Below are positions 50,743 to 59,352 of a DNA stretch of 64,000 nucleotides, one piece after another. Both the position numbers and the translations under genes were made by a program. The stretch lies in assembly GCF_006363915.1 (NCBI RefSeq), contig NZ_CP040946.1; one strand, written 5' to 3'. This stretch comes from Methylophilus medardensis (GTDB taxonomy: Bacteria; Pseudomonadota; Gammaproteobacteria; Burkholderiales; Methylophilaceae). Positions within the stretch are counted from its first letter, which is position 1; every line of letters begins with the position of its first letter. A model generated the notes under the pieces. It worked only from the letters and a program-made list of their open reading frames with translations, did no database searches and was not told the origin of the DNA.

Positions 50743-51335
50743 TATTCTTGTCCCCAAGCTTGCATACGTTCGACATAGCGCGCAATTAAGTCGATTTCGA
50801 GATTGACTGGGTCTCCGGCGTTGGCATATTGCATCATGGTGTGCTCCATGGTGTGCGGGATGAGATTAATGCTCACCTCGTCTTGGCTGATCTCATTCAC
50901 GGTTAGACTGATACCGTTCACGCACAAAGAGCCTTTTTTGGCGATGTATTTGCTGATGGCGTGCGGCGCGCGTATTTTAAGCAGCCAGCATTCGCCGACC
51001 GGCGCCAGGGTGGTGATGGTGCCTATCGCATCGACATGCCCCGTGACTAAATGACCGCCTAGCCGATCCGACAGTCGCATGGCTTTTTCTAGATTGACCG
51101 GCCCCGGCTTACTTAAGCCGTGCGTCACTTCGAAGGTGACTTTTGACACCATGACGTTAAAGCTATGTGCGTCGAACGCCGTCACAGTCAGGCAGACGCC
51201 ATTGACGGCAATGCTATCTCCCAGTTGCACATCTTGCATTCCCAGTTCCTCAGCTTCGATGCGTAATGCGCAGTCTTCACCATGCGGAACCACTTCGGCA
51301 ATCCTGCCGACGGTTTGAATAATCCCAGTAAACAT
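50742..51335 (-). CDS. ribE: Riboflavin synthase, alpha subunit
   Basis: A 197-residue enzyme that dismutates two lumazines to make riboflavin. It has two lumazine-binding repeats: MFTGIIQTVGRIAE with DSIAVNGVCLTVTAF, and GHVDAIGTI with KGSLCVNGISLTVNEI. It is the first gene of the overlapping rib-algH-ruvX-pyr operon and is divergent from ypfJ. No FMN riboswitch is visible in the 81-base upstream gap. ribD, ribH and the true ribA are not in the window. Confidence 0.95.
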   Translation of the reverse strand: MFTGIIQTVGRIAEVVPHGEDCALRIEAEELGMQDVQLGDSIAVNGVCLTVTAFDAHSFNVMVSKVTFEVTHGLSKPGPVNLEKAMRLSDRLGGHLVTGHVDAIGTITTLAPVGECWLLKIRAPHAISKYIAKKGSLCVNGISLTVNEISQDEVSINLIPHTMEHTMMQYANAGDPVNLEIDLIARYVERMQAWGQE

Positions 51336-51416
51336 GGTGTGATTTTATCAGTGCTGCATGCTAAAGTAATCACATTCCATCAACATTTTTCAATAGTACG
51401 GGGTCGGAGGATTTTT

Positions 51417-52253
51417 GTGCGCCTAGATGATTTGGAAGAAAGTCAGCATGTTGAAGACAGTCGTGGCCGTGGAATGGTGGGCGGTCGCAGTATTGGCATT
51501 GGAACAATTGCGCTTGCGCTGGTTGCCATGTATTTTGGCGTAGACCCTAATCTGGTGCTCAACAGTGCTCAGCAGACACCATCTGCAACGTCCGCGCAAA
51601 CGGCGCCCGCAGACAAGGCTGACCCGCAGATTAAGTTTGTTTCACAAGTGCTGTGGAGCACCGAGCAAGTTTGGCAAGGCTTGTTTTCTGCGGCAGGGCA
51701 GCAATATCAGCCACCTACGCTCGACATTTTTTCGGATGCAACGCAGACAGCCTGCGGCCAAGGTCAAGCCGCGATGGGGCCTTTTTATTGCCCGGCCGAT
51801 CAAAAGGTGTATATCGATCTGCAATTTTATCAAGCGTTGCAATCACGTTTTAAAGCCCCCGGCGACTTTGCACAGGCTTACGTGATCGCGCACGAGGTGG
51901 GCCATCACGTGCAGCATTTGCTTGGGACCTCGGCGAGAGTGCAGCAAGCCAGACAGCAAGCGCGCTCAGAGGCGGCTTCAAACGCGTACTCTGTCCAGTT
52001 AGAGTTGCAGGCAGATTGCTATGCCGGGGTGTGGGCGCATCATGCCGATCAGCAGTTTCGCGTGCTTCAAGCGGGAGATGTTGAAGAGGCTCTTCGCGCC
52101 GCAACTGCGATCGGTGATGATGCCTTGCAAAAGCAGGCACAAGGCTATGTGGTGCCAGACAGCTTTACCCACGGCAGTTCAGCGCAGCGCGTGCATTGGT
52201 TTCAACAAGGTTTGCAATCTGGCCAAGTCAACGATTGCAACACATTTAAATAG
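51417..52253 (+). CDS. Neutral zinc metallopeptidase YpfJ family
   Basis: A 278-residue predicted membrane-anchored or secreted protein. GTG at 51417 has a GGAGG site six bases upstream and yields MRLDDLEESQHVEDSRGRG, the family start. A hydrophobic segment (IGIGTIALALVAMYFG) at about residues 26-42 anchors it. The zinc motif is AHEVGHHVQ with the later ELQADCYAGVWA supplying the third ligand. The substrate is unknown. Confidence 0.9.
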   Translation: MRLDDLEESQHVEDSRGRGMVGGRSIGIGTIALALVAMYFGVDPNLVLNSAQQTPSATSAQTAPADKADPQIKFVSQVLWSTEQVWQGLFSAAGQQYQPPTLDIFSDATQTACGQGQAAMGPFYCPADQKVYIDLQFYQALQSRFKAPGDFAQAYVIAHEVGHHVQHLLGTSARVQQARQQARSEAASNAYSVQLELQADCYAGVWAHHADQQFRVLQAGDVEEALRAATAIGDDALQKQAQGYVVPDSFTHGSSAQRVHWFQQGLQSGQVNDCNTFK

Positions 52254-52278
52254 GCATGTTAAGTATTAGAATTGAGTT

Positions 52279-52899
52279 ATGACGCAATCGACCACGCCCG
52301 ATCAAGATCAGCATTTAATTGAAACAACGGTCTCTAGCGAGATCATGGCGCAGGGCAAAATGCTCACCGTGCGTTATGACGAGGCACGTTTACCTAATGG
52401 GTTGATCAGCGGCCGTGAGTATGTGACCCATCCGGGTGCGGTGGTCGTGGTCGCCCTTACCCAAGCGGGGGAGGTGGTGCTTGAGCGTCAGTTCCGTTAT
52501 CCGCTGCATCAAGTGTTTATTGAATTGCCAGCGGGCAAGATCGATGCTGGCGAGCCCATATTATTAACAGGGCAGCGCGAGTTGTTGGAAGAGACCGGTT
52601 ACAGCGCGCAGCAATGGATCAAACTGGGGGTGCAGCATCCTTGCATCGGCTATTCGAACGAAGTCATCCACATTTATTTGGCACTCGATCTGCATTTGGG
52701 TAACCATGCCAGAGATGTCGATGAGGCGATGGATGTGTTTGTCTGGCCATTTGAACAAGTGATGCAGGCAATTGAGCTTGGTGAGATCACCGATAGCAAA
52801 ACCATGTCAGCCATGCTGCTGGCTGAGCGCTATTTATTGAAACACGGCTTGCCAACAGGCGACATCGGTGGTGTGTTCAATCAAGATGTCTCGAGATAA
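52279..52899 (+). CDS. nudF: Nudix hydrolase, ADP-ribose pyrophosphatase type
   Basis: A 206-residue Nudix enzyme that likely clears ADP-ribose. The Nudix box is intact: GKIDAGE, seven residues, RELLEETGY. The preceding VVVVALTQAGEVVLERQFRYP strand and the FIELPAG entry are typical of ADP-ribose-type members. Exact substrate specificity is not fixed by the sequence. The next gene starts two bases downstream. Confidence 0.88.
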   Translation: MTQSTTPDQDQHLIETTVSSEIMAQGKMLTVRYDEARLPNGLISGREYVTHPGAVVVVALTQAGEVVLERQFRYPLHQVFIELPAGKIDAGEPILLTGQRELLEETGYSAQQWIKLGVQHPCIGYSNEVIHIYLALDLHLGNHARDVDEAMDVFVWPFEQVMQAIELGEITDSKTMSAMLLAERYLLKHGLPTGDIGGVFNQDVSR

Positions 52900-52901
52900 T
52901 T

Positions 52902-53729
52902 ATGCACATTTTACAAATCGGATGTGGGGCCTTGGGTCGCTTGATTGCGCAAGCCAGCTTAGAGCATGGTCATGAAGTGACGATCGTCAGGCGTTCGCCT
53001 CTGCCAGTGCCGAGTGGGGCGCAAGCGCTGTATATGGATGTTGTCGATGGGGCAGGCTTGTCCGCCTTGCGTAAGGTGCAAGCGGATATTGTGTTGTATT
53101 GCTTGGCGCCGGTTGAGGGGCAAAGTTACTTGCAGACCTATGTGGAGGGATTGCGCAATGTGCTGGCAAACCTATGTATGGACTCACTGAAACACGTTTT
53201 TTTTATTTCTAGCACTGGCGTTTATGGCGAGCACCAGGGCGAATGGATTGATGATGACACGCCCGCCATCCCGGCGGACGAGCAAGGACAGCTGATTTTG
53301 GATGCTGAGCGCTTGTTAGCATCGCTGGCATGCGGACATACGGCGCTGCGTGTCTCAGGTATTTATGGCCCGCAACGGCTTTATCTATTGCGCATGCTAC
53401 AAAATCCGGCGCGTTGGCCCAAGCAAACCCACTGGACCAATCGCATGCATGAAGCAGATGTGGCGTCGGCTGTGGTGCATTTCTATCAGTGCGTGCAGGA
53501 TCAAAAGCCCTTGCCACATCATTGCATACTGAGTGACGGCGCATCTGCCCCACAGCATACGGTATTACAGTGGCTAGCAGCGCAACAGCAGGTAGCCGCG
53601 CCAGAATCCCCACCGTTACTGCCCGCATCTGGTAAACGCATTCGCGCACATTTTTTACAACTCAGTGGCTTCCAACCGCAGTTTTCCGACTATCGTGCGG
53701 GGTATGCAGCCATTTTATCGAGCCTCTGA
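52902..53729 (+). CDS. NAD(P)-dependent oxidoreductase, YeeZ-like (extended SDR)
   Basis: A 275-residue Rossmann-fold protein. The dinucleotide motif is LQIGCGALGRLIAQ at residues 4-17, with ISSTGVYGEHQGEWIDDDTP in the active-site region near residue 107. A YeeZ-type shortened SDR pattern is visible. The substrate is unknown. It starts two bases after the Nudix gene and ends two bases before the transglycosylase gene; they may be one transcript. Confidence 0.82.
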   Translation: MHILQIGCGALGRLIAQASLEHGHEVTIVRRSPLPVPSGAQALYMDVVDGAGLSALRKVQADIVLYCLAPVEGQSYLQTYVEGLRNVLANLCMDSLKHVFFISSTGVYGEHQGEWIDDDTPAIPADEQGQLILDAERLLASLACGHTALRVSGIYGPQRLYLLRMLQNPARWPKQTHWTNRMHEADVASAVVHFYQCVQDQKPLPHHCILSDGASAPQHTVLQWLAAQQQVAAPESPPLLPASGKRIRAHFLQLSGFQPQFSDYRAGYAAILSSL

Positions 53730-53731
53730 CG

Positions 53732-54967
53732 GTGCGCATGACCATACTAAAAACAAGCAGTCAACGCCTAACGCAATGGGGTCGCCTCGTGATATTTGTG
53801 TGGGTGGTTGCCAGCAATCCCAGTCATGCAGACGACTTAGAGGGCTTTCAGCGCTGGTTGACAGACATGCGGCAAGAGGCGTTGGCTTTGCAGGTATCGC
53901 AGGCAGCCGTCGATGCAACGCTGAATCAAGTCAATTACTTGCCAAAAGTGATCGAGCTTGATCGCAAACAACCCGAATTTGTCACGAGTTTTTCGGCCTA
54001 CGTGAATCGTCGTATTCAGCCGCGCGTCGTCGCCAAAGGTAAGCAAATGATGCAGGATTACCACGGTGTGCTCTACGTGGTTGAAGAGGTCTACCATGTG
54101 CCTAGAGAGGTATTGGTGGCTTTTTGGGGCTTAGAAACAAATTTTGGCGGATTTATGGGTGATATTCCTTTGGCCTCCGCCTTGGCCACGCTTTCTTATG
54201 AGGGTCGGCGCGCTGATTTTTTTAAACGCGAACTTTTGAACCTGATGCGCGTTGTCGACCGCGAGCAGCGCTACGACAGTCCTGTAGTTGGCTCTTGGGC
54301 GGGGGCCACAGGCCATATGCAGTTTATGCCGACCACCTTATTGAAATATGGCGTGGATGCTGATGCCGATGGCAAAATTGACATCTGGGGCTCTTACCCT
54401 GATGTTTTCAGCTCTGCTGCCAACTATCTGGCGCAGGCGGGCTGGCAACCAGGTCAACCGGTGAGTATTCAAGTTACGTTGCCCGAAGGGTTTGATTACA
54501 GCCAAGCGCAATGGCAACACAACAAACCAGTCGCGGCTTGGGTGCAAGCGGGTGTGGCGGGCGTGCCAGACAGCGTGCTGTCTTTGCCGCAAGCCGCGAT
54601 CTTATTGCCACAGGGCTTTGATGGTCCGGCATATATGGTGTTTCCGAATTTTGACGTCATTATGCAATGGAACCGCTCAGTCAACTATGCGCTGGCAGTC
54701 GGATTGCTGAGTCAACAGTTAGGGCAGGAGAGTTATACTTTGCTGATGCCGCCGGAACCCGCCGCACTCAGTTATCAGCAAATGTGGTCGTTGCAAGAAG
54801 CGCTCAATGCGCGTGGCTATGATTGTGGCATCCCTGACGGTTTTCCAGGGGCAAAGACCCAAGCTGCCATTCGGCGTTACCAAGCGAGGCTGGGGTTGCC
54901 ACAAGATGGCTACGCCGGGGCTGAAATCTATAGTCGCCTAACGGAGCAGGTGCAATCTGCGCAATAG
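53732..54967 (+). CDS. Lytic murein transglycosylase (MltB/SltB family) with peptidoglycan-binding domain
   Basis: A 411-residue secreted enzyme that cuts the glycan strands of peptidoglycan. A signal sequence covers about residues 1-33 (ending SHADD). The MltB domain holds the catalytic Glu135 in FWGLETNFGGFMG, followed by SWAGATGHMQFMP. Residues about 340-405 form a PG_binding_1 domain (LQEALNARGYDCGIPDG and RRYQARLGLPQDG). The start may be GTG at 53732 or ATG at 53738. Its stop abuts that of the convergent oxygenase gene. Confidence 0.9.
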   Translation: MRMTILKTSSQRLTQWGRLVIFVWVVASNPSHADDLEGFQRWLTDMRQEALALQVSQAAVDATLNQVNYLPKVIELDRKQPEFVTSFSAYVNRRIQPRVVAKGKQMMQDYHGVLYVVEEVYHVPREVLVAFWGLETNFGGFMGDIPLASALATLSYEGRRADFFKRELLNLMRVVDREQRYDSPVVGSWAGATGHMQFMPTTLLKYGVDADADGKIDIWGSYPDVFSSAANYLAQAGWQPGQPVSIQVTLPEGFDYSQAQWQHNKPVAAWVQAGVAGVPDSVLSLPQAAILLPQGFDGPAYMVFPNFDVIMQWNRSVNYALAVGLLSQQLGQESYTLLMPPEPAALSYQQMWSLQEALNARGYDCGIPDGFPGAKTQAAIRRYQARLGLPQDGYAGAEIYSRLTEQVQSAQ

Positions 54968-55636
54968 CTAGCGCGTTTTAAACCAGCCTGTCACACTCAC
55001 TCGAGGTAATGTTGCCGGCAAGACCTCATGCCAGAATCTGCCTGACAAAAACAACACGAGTTTGCCGCCTGTAGGGGCGATGTCGATATGTTTGGCTTCG
55101 CGCGCAGGGGGGTGCGCATGTTCACCAAGGTATAAGCGCAACGCGCCACCCGCGTCGTCCGGCCACGTTTCATTTAAATATAGAACAGCGCTGAGTGCTC
55201 TGCCGCCGGGGCTAGCTGCTTCGCGATGTAGTCTAAATTGGTCAATATGTGTGGCATAACCCACCGAACCTGCTGGATAAACGGCGAAGTGTGTTTCAAA
55301 GGTTTGAAGGCCCATCATCAGGTCACGATTTACCGCAGACTGCACTTGATGCAATGCCGACAGGTAATGTTGAATCGCTGGTTGCGGGTCGTCTTCCTCT
55401 AGCCAGACAATATGGTCACTTCGCAAGTTGGCGTTGGCCATGCCCGCTTGACTGGTGCCTGCTAAATGCATGTGCCCTTGCTGATGCTGCGCTTGTGCGA
55501 TTTCGCGCAAGGAGGTCACTAATGCGGGTGCTAAAAATTGATCAATGACGCAATACTGTTGCGCTGCTAAGGTGTCGATGAGAGTTTCAATCACGCTGTC
55601 GCTCACAGAGTGAGTAGAGATAGAGACGGTTTTCAT
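54968..55636 (-). CDS. 2-oxoglutarate/Fe(II)-dependent oxygenase family protein
   Basis: A 222-residue cupin-fold oxygenase with an intact facial triad: His130 and Asp132 in the THID motif and His203 in GRFWHEVLP. The Arg near 212 (PRVSVTGW) would bind 2-oxoglutarate. This is the prolyl-hydroxylase-like or YbiX-like class; the substrate is unknown. I chose the ATG at 55636 because the longer reading enters the tRNA promoter region. Divergent from the tRNA-Val gene. Confidence 0.85.
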   Translation of the reverse strand: MKTVSISTHSVSDSVIETLIDTLAAQQYCVIDQFLAPALVTSLREIAQAQHQQGHMHLAGTSQAGMANANLRSDHIVWLEEDDPQPAIQHYLSALHQVQSAVNRDLMMGLQTFETHFAVYPAGSVGYATHIDQFRLHREAASPGGRALSAVLYLNETWPDDAGGALRLYLGEHAHPPAREAKHIDIAPTGGKLVLFLSGRFWHEVLPATLPRVSVTGWFKTR

Positions 55637-55660
55637 GGCATATATTATAAGCAGATCCCA

Positions 55661-55689
55661 TTGCCTTACCGATGGCTTTCGGATAGAAT
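55661..55689 (+). promoter_or_regulatory. Promoter of tRNA-Val
   Basis: TTGCCT (55661-55666) and TAGAAT (55684-55689) with a 17-base spacer and a GC-rich discriminator, GCGCAACC. Similar in type to the tRNA-Ser promoter. Confidence 0.65.
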
Positions 55690-55703
55690 GCGCAACCTTA
55701 TTG

Positions 55704-55725
55704 ATTAGCAACCTTGGTTGCTAAT
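55704..55725 (+). repeat. Leader hairpin before tRNA-Val
   Basis: Perfect 10-base arms ATTAGCAACC and GGTTGCTAAT separated by TT, five bases before the mature tRNA 5' end and after the predicted start of transcription. Confidence 0.65.
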
Positions 55726-55730
55726 GTAAT

Positions 55731-55807
55731 AGTCGCGTAGCTCAGCTGGTTAGAGCACCACCTTGACATGGTGGGGGTCGATGGTTCGAGTCCATTCGCG
55801 ACTACCA
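55731..55807 (+). tRNA. tRNA-Val(GAC)
   Basis: 77 bases with an encoded CCA. Acceptor arms AGTCGCG and CGCGACT pair; the anticodon stem CCACC/GGTGG holds the loop TTGACAT, so the anticodon is GAC. D arm GCTCAGCTGGTTAGAGC and T loop TTCGAGT are regular. It has its own promoter and terminator. Confidence 0.96.
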
Positions 55808-55829
55808 AATTTAAAAACACCTTATTTCA

Positions 55830-55860
55830 AAAACCATCAGAGCCTTCTGATGGTTTTTTT
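55830..55860 (+). terminator. Terminator after tRNA-Val
   Basis: Twelve-base stem AAAACCATCAGA / TCTGATGGTTTT, loop GCCT, then T run. The 242 bases from 55861 to thrS hold no gene I can support; they include an imperfect hairpin near 56045-56069 in the thrS leader that might be regulatory. Confidence 0.88.
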
Positions 55861-56102
55861 GTTTTTACTCAGCGCACGCTTGAACCTCACCCAACATCCC
55901 GTGCGCTAAATCTCGCCATGGCTTTGAATACATTCGTAAAAAACTGGATGAGAGGCTGCGGTTTGTCGGTCGCTTGAAGATGATTCAATGTTGGTTTCTG
56001 ATTGCGAAATTTTCGCCCGCTGTGAGATAATCGCGGTTTGACCAAAAACAGGTGCCATGTGCTTGTTTTGTTTAGATGTTTAATGTTTGAAGAGAGATAG
56101 CC

Positions 56103-58025
56103 ATGCCTGTAATTCGCTTGCCTGATGGGTCATCGAGAAGTTTTGAACAGCCGGTGACCGTGGCCGATGTTGCGTTAAATATTGGCGCTGGTTTGGCCAA
56201 AGCGGCATTAGCAGGAAAAGTCACCTACACAGGTCAAGCGCCTAAGCTGGTCGACACCAGTCATTTGATCGCAGAGGATATTGATCTCGCCATCATTACC
56301 GATAAAAACGAAGAGGGGCTGGAAGTGATTCGCCACTCGACGGCGCACTTGCTCGCGTATGCGGTGAAAGAACTGTTTCCAGACGCGCAAGTGACGATCG
56401 GCCCCGTGATCGATAACGGCTTTTACTATGATTTCAGCTACAAACGCCCTTTCACGCCAGATGATTTAACTGCTATTGAAAAGAAAATGGCGGAGTTGGC
56501 AAAAAAAGACGAAAAAGTTGAGCGCAAAGTTTTGCCGCGTGACGAAGCCGTCGCTTACTTCAAAAGCATCGGTGAGCATTACAAAGCCGAAATTATTGCC
56601 AGCATTCCAAGCAATGAAGATGTCTCTTTATACAGCGAAGGCAACTTTACCGATCTCTGCCGTGGGCCACACGTACCTAATACTGGCAAGCTCAAAGCTT
56701 TCAAATTGATGAAATTGGCTGGCGCCTACTGGCGTGGCGATAGCAATAACGAAATGTTGCAGCGGGTGTATGGAACCGCTTGGCGCAACAAAGATGAGCT
56801 TGAGTCCTACTTGCATATGCTGGAGGAAGCTGAAAAACGCGACCACCGTAAATTGGGTAAGCAGCTGGATTTTTATCACATGCAAGAGGATGCCCCCGGA
56901 ATGGTGTTCTGGCATCCGCGTGGATGGGTCATCTGGCAAGAAGTTGAGCAGTACATGCGCGCCAAATTTAAAGAGTACGATTATCAAGAAGTGCGTACCC
57001 CGACGGTGTTGGATAAAACCTTATGGGAAAAATCCGGCCATTGGCAAAACTACCGAGACAATATGTTTGTCACGCAGTCAGAAAGTCGCGACTATGCGGT
57101 GAAGCCCATGAACTGTCCGGGCCACATTCAAATCTTCAATAACAGTTTGCATAGCTATCGCGACCTGCCATTGCGTCTTGCGGAGTTTGGGTCTTGTCAT
57201 CGCAACGAGCCCTCTGGCTCATTGCATGGCTTGATGCGGGTGCGCGGATTTACGCAGGATGATGCGCATATTTTTTGCATGGAATCCCAAGTTGAAGCTG
57301 AGGTAGCAAACTTCATCAAGATGCTCTACGAAGTATACAAAGACTTTGGCTTCTCGGATGTCATCGTCAAGTTGTCTACCCGTCCTGAAAAGCGTGTGGG
57401 TACTGAAGAAGCTTGGGACATGGCTGAAACCGCTTTGGCGAATGCAATTAAAGCCAATGGACTGGCATTTGAATATCAGCCAGGCGAGGGCGCCTTCTAC
57501 GGCCCTAAAATTGAGTTTACATTGAAAGACTCGTTGGGTCGTATGTGGCAGTGCGGTACCATCCAGCTCGACCCAAATTTGCCGGAGCGCTTGGGTGCGG
57601 AATATGTAGCTGAAGACAATACTCGTCAGCGTCCAATTATGTTGCACCGTGCCATCGTGGGCTCTATGGAGCGTTTTTTAGGTATTTTGATTGAGAACTT
57701 TGCTGGCGCCATGCCGGTGTGGTTGTCTCCAGTGCAGGCCATGGTGCTCAATATTTCTGATAATCAGGCAGATTATGTGCGCCAAGTGGTTGAAACATTG
57801 AAGAAAAATGGCATTCGATGCGATTTTGACTTGAGAAATGAGAAGATTACCTATAAAATACGAGAACATAGTTTGCAAAAGTTGCCATACTTAATTGTGG
57901 TGGGCGACAAAGAAATGCAAAATGGTCATGTGGCCGTACGTACCAGAAAAGGTGAAGATCTGGGTGTGATGACGGTAGATGCGTTTATAGCGCATATACA
58001 ACAAGACATCCAAAACCGGGTCTGA
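56103..58025 (+). CDS. thrS: Threonyl-tRNA synthetase
   Basis: A 640-residue class II synthetase. Order: TGS domain (1-61), editing domain with the HSTAHLLAYAV motif near residue 79, catalytic core (motif 2 FGSCHRNEPSGSLHGLMRVRGFTQDDAH), the NCPGH zinc-site cysteine near residue 337, and the C-terminal anticodon-binding domain from about 535. It is the first gene of the classic thrS-infC-rpmI-rplT-pheS-pheT-ihfA order. Confidence 0.97.
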   Translation: MPVIRLPDGSSRSFEQPVTVADVALNIGAGLAKAALAGKVTYTGQAPKLVDTSHLIAEDIDLAIITDKNEEGLEVIRHSTAHLLAYAVKELFPDAQVTIGPVIDNGFYYDFSYKRPFTPDDLTAIEKKMAELAKKDEKVERKVLPRDEAVAYFKSIGEHYKAEIIASIPSNEDVSLYSEGNFTDLCRGPHVPNTGKLKAFKLMKLAGAYWRGDSNNEMLQRVYGTAWRNKDELESYLHMLEEAEKRDHRKLGKQLDFYHMQEDAPGMVFWHPRGWVIWQEVEQYMRAKFKEYDYQEVRTPTVLDKTLWEKSGHWQNYRDNMFVTQSESRDYAVKPMNCPGHIQIFNNSLHSYRDLPLRLAEFGSCHRNEPSGSLHGLMRVRGFTQDDAHIFCMESQVEAEVANFIKMLYEVYKDFGFSDVIVKLSTRPEKRVGTEEAWDMAETALANAIKANGLAFEYQPGEGAFYGPKIEFTLKDSLGRMWQCGTIQLDPNLPERLGAEYVAEDNTRQRPIMLHRAIVGSMERFLGILIENFAGAMPVWLSPVQAMVLNISDNQADYVRQVVETLKKNGIRCDFDLRNEKITYKIREHSLQKLPYLIVVGDKEMQNGHVAVRTRKGEDLGVMTVDAFIAHIQQDIQNRV

Positions 58026-58070
58026 TTTTCTTAGGTGCTGTGCGGCTTTGTTTATTGTTAGGGGATTGTT

Positions 58071-58631
58071 ATAGCTCAAGATAAAGATACACGCATCAAT
58101 GGCGACATTACCGCGCCGCAAGTGCGTTTAGTAGGTGTTGATGGCGAACCGTTAGGCGTGATGACTCTGAGAGAGGCCTTTGCCAAAGCGGAAGAAGCTG
58201 ATATTGATATTGTCGAAATTGCACCAAATGCCGCACCACCAGTGTGTCGTTTGATGGATTACGGTAAATTCAAATACGCTGAGAGCAAGCGTATGCACGA
58301 GCAAAAACTGAAACAAAAACAAGTGCAAATTAAAGAGGTCAAATTTAGACCTGGCACGGATGACGGTGATTACAACATTAAATTACGCAATATCATCCGC
58401 TTTTTGGGTGATGGCGATAAAGCAAAAATAACCTTACGCTTTCGTGGCCGTGAAATCACACACCAAGAGTTTGGTTTGGCACTGCTAAAGCGTCTGGAAG
58501 CAGATTTAACAGAACACGCATTGGTTGAGCAGTATCCTAAAATGGAAGGCCGCCAAATGGTCATGGTGTTAGCGCCAGCTAAAAAAGCACCTGTGAAAAA
58601 GTCTGATAAAGACGGCGTAGACGCAGAATAA
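58071..58631 (+). CDS. infC: Translation initiation factor IF-3
   Basis: About 186 residues; keeps 30S subunits free and checks the start codon. The conserved N terminus AQDKDTRINGDITAPQVRLVG lies upstream of any ATG, so the start is non-standard, as expected for infC. AGGGG at 58060-58064 is six bases before ATA (58071); ATT at 58065 touches that site. I favour ATA, ATT being the alternative. Later parts, DIVEIAPNAAPPVCRLMDYGKFKY and IKEVKFRPGTDDGDYNIK, are typical, and the tail is Lys-rich. A rare start is known to allow IF-3 autoregulation. Confidence 0.93.
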   Translation: MAQDKDTRINGDITAPQVRLVGVDGEPLGVMTLREAFAKAEEADIDIVEIAPNAAPPVCRLMDYGKFKYAESKRMHEQKLKQKQVQIKEVKFRPGTDDGDYNIKLRNIIRFLGDGDKAKITLRFRGREITHQEFGLALLKRLEADLTEHALVEQYPKMEGRQMVMVLAPAKKAPVKKSDKDGVDAE

Positions 58632-58709
58632 TTTTAAGTATGAATTTTCGGGGTGATATGGCTAAATTGGCTGCCTACTCACTCTTTATTAACCTCTAAG
58701 GAGACCAAA

Positions 58710-58907
58710 ATGCCAAAGATGAAGACGAAGAGCAGCGCTAAAAAGCGCTTTAAGTTCTTGGGTAACGGTAAAGTGAAGCGTACACACTCTCACTTGCGTC
58801 ACATTTTGACCAAGAAAACCACTAAGCAAAAGCGTAAGCTGCGCGGTACTTCCATTATTTCTGCGACTGACGTGAAACGCGTCCGCGCAATGATGCCAAC
58901 ACAATAA
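58710..58907 (+). CDS. rpmI: 50S ribosomal protein bL35
   Basis: A 65-residue basic ribosomal protein. It begins MPKMKTKSSAKKRFKFLGNG and has the family stretch SHLRHILTKKTTKQKRKLRG. AAGGAG lies seven bases upstream of the ATG at 58710. It precedes rplT by ten bases. Confidence 0.97.
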   Translation: MPKMKTKSSAKKRFKFLGNGKVKRTHSHLRHILTKKTTKQKRKLRGTSIISATDVKRVRAMMPTQ

Positions 58908-58917
58908 GGAGACCGAC

Positions 58918-59277
58918 ATGCCTAGAGTAAAACGTGGTGTCATTGCACGCGCTAAACACAAAAAAGTTTTAAATGCTGCTAAAGGTTACCGTGGTCGTCG
59001 TAAGAACGTCTACCGTGTTGCCAAACAGGCGGTGATGAAAGCCGGTCAATATGCATACCGTGACCGTCGTCAGAAAAAACGTCAATTCCGCGCATTGTGG
59101 ATTGCCCGTATCAACGCGGCAGCCCGTGAAGCTGGTTTGACTTACAGCCGTTTCATGAACGGTTTGAAAAAATCTGCGGTGGAAGTTGACCGTAAAGTAT
59201 TGGCTGATCTGGCCGTGTTCGATAAAGCTGCTTTTGCTAAATTCGTGGAATTGGCTAAATCAGGTTTAAGCGCCTAA
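58918..59277 (+). CDS. rplT: 50S ribosomal protein bL20
   Basis: A 119-residue early-assembly protein. PRVKRGVIARAKHKKVLNAA opens it, followed by KGYRGRRKNVYRVAKQAVM and the FMNGLKKSAVEVDRKVLADLA region. In E. coli bL20 represses its own operon by binding rpmI mRNA; whether that holds here cannot be seen. A terminator-like hairpin follows. Confidence 0.97.
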   Translation: MPRVKRGVIARAKHKKVLNAAKGYRGRRKNVYRVAKQAVMKAGQYAYRDRRQKKRQFRALWIARINAAAREAGLTYSRFMNGLKKSAVEVDRKVLADLAVFDKAAFAKFVELAKSGLSA

Positions 59278-59288
59278 TCAGACCTACC

Positions 59289-59317
59289 AAAAAAAGAGGC
59301 TGCGGCCTCTTTTTTTA
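59289..59317 (+). terminator. Terminator between rplT and pheS
   Basis: Twelve-base stem with arms AAAAAAAGAGGC and GCCTCTTTTTTT, loop TGCG, directly followed by more T. It separates ribosomal genes from pheST; read-through or a pheS promoter may lie between 59318 and 59352. Confidence 0.85.
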
Positions 59318-59352
59318 TTTTAATGTTACTTAAATGTTGAAGAATACGCACG

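Noticed and set aside
50742..51416. FMN riboswitch before the riboflavin genes
   Set aside because: Only 81 bases separate ribE from ypfJ, too short for that riboswitch, and its conserved elements are not visible.
55861..56102. A thrS leader regulatory RNA (T-box or tRNA-like operator)
   Set aside because: I saw only one imperfect hairpin near 56045-56069 and none of the T-box conserved elements; not enough to call a regulator.
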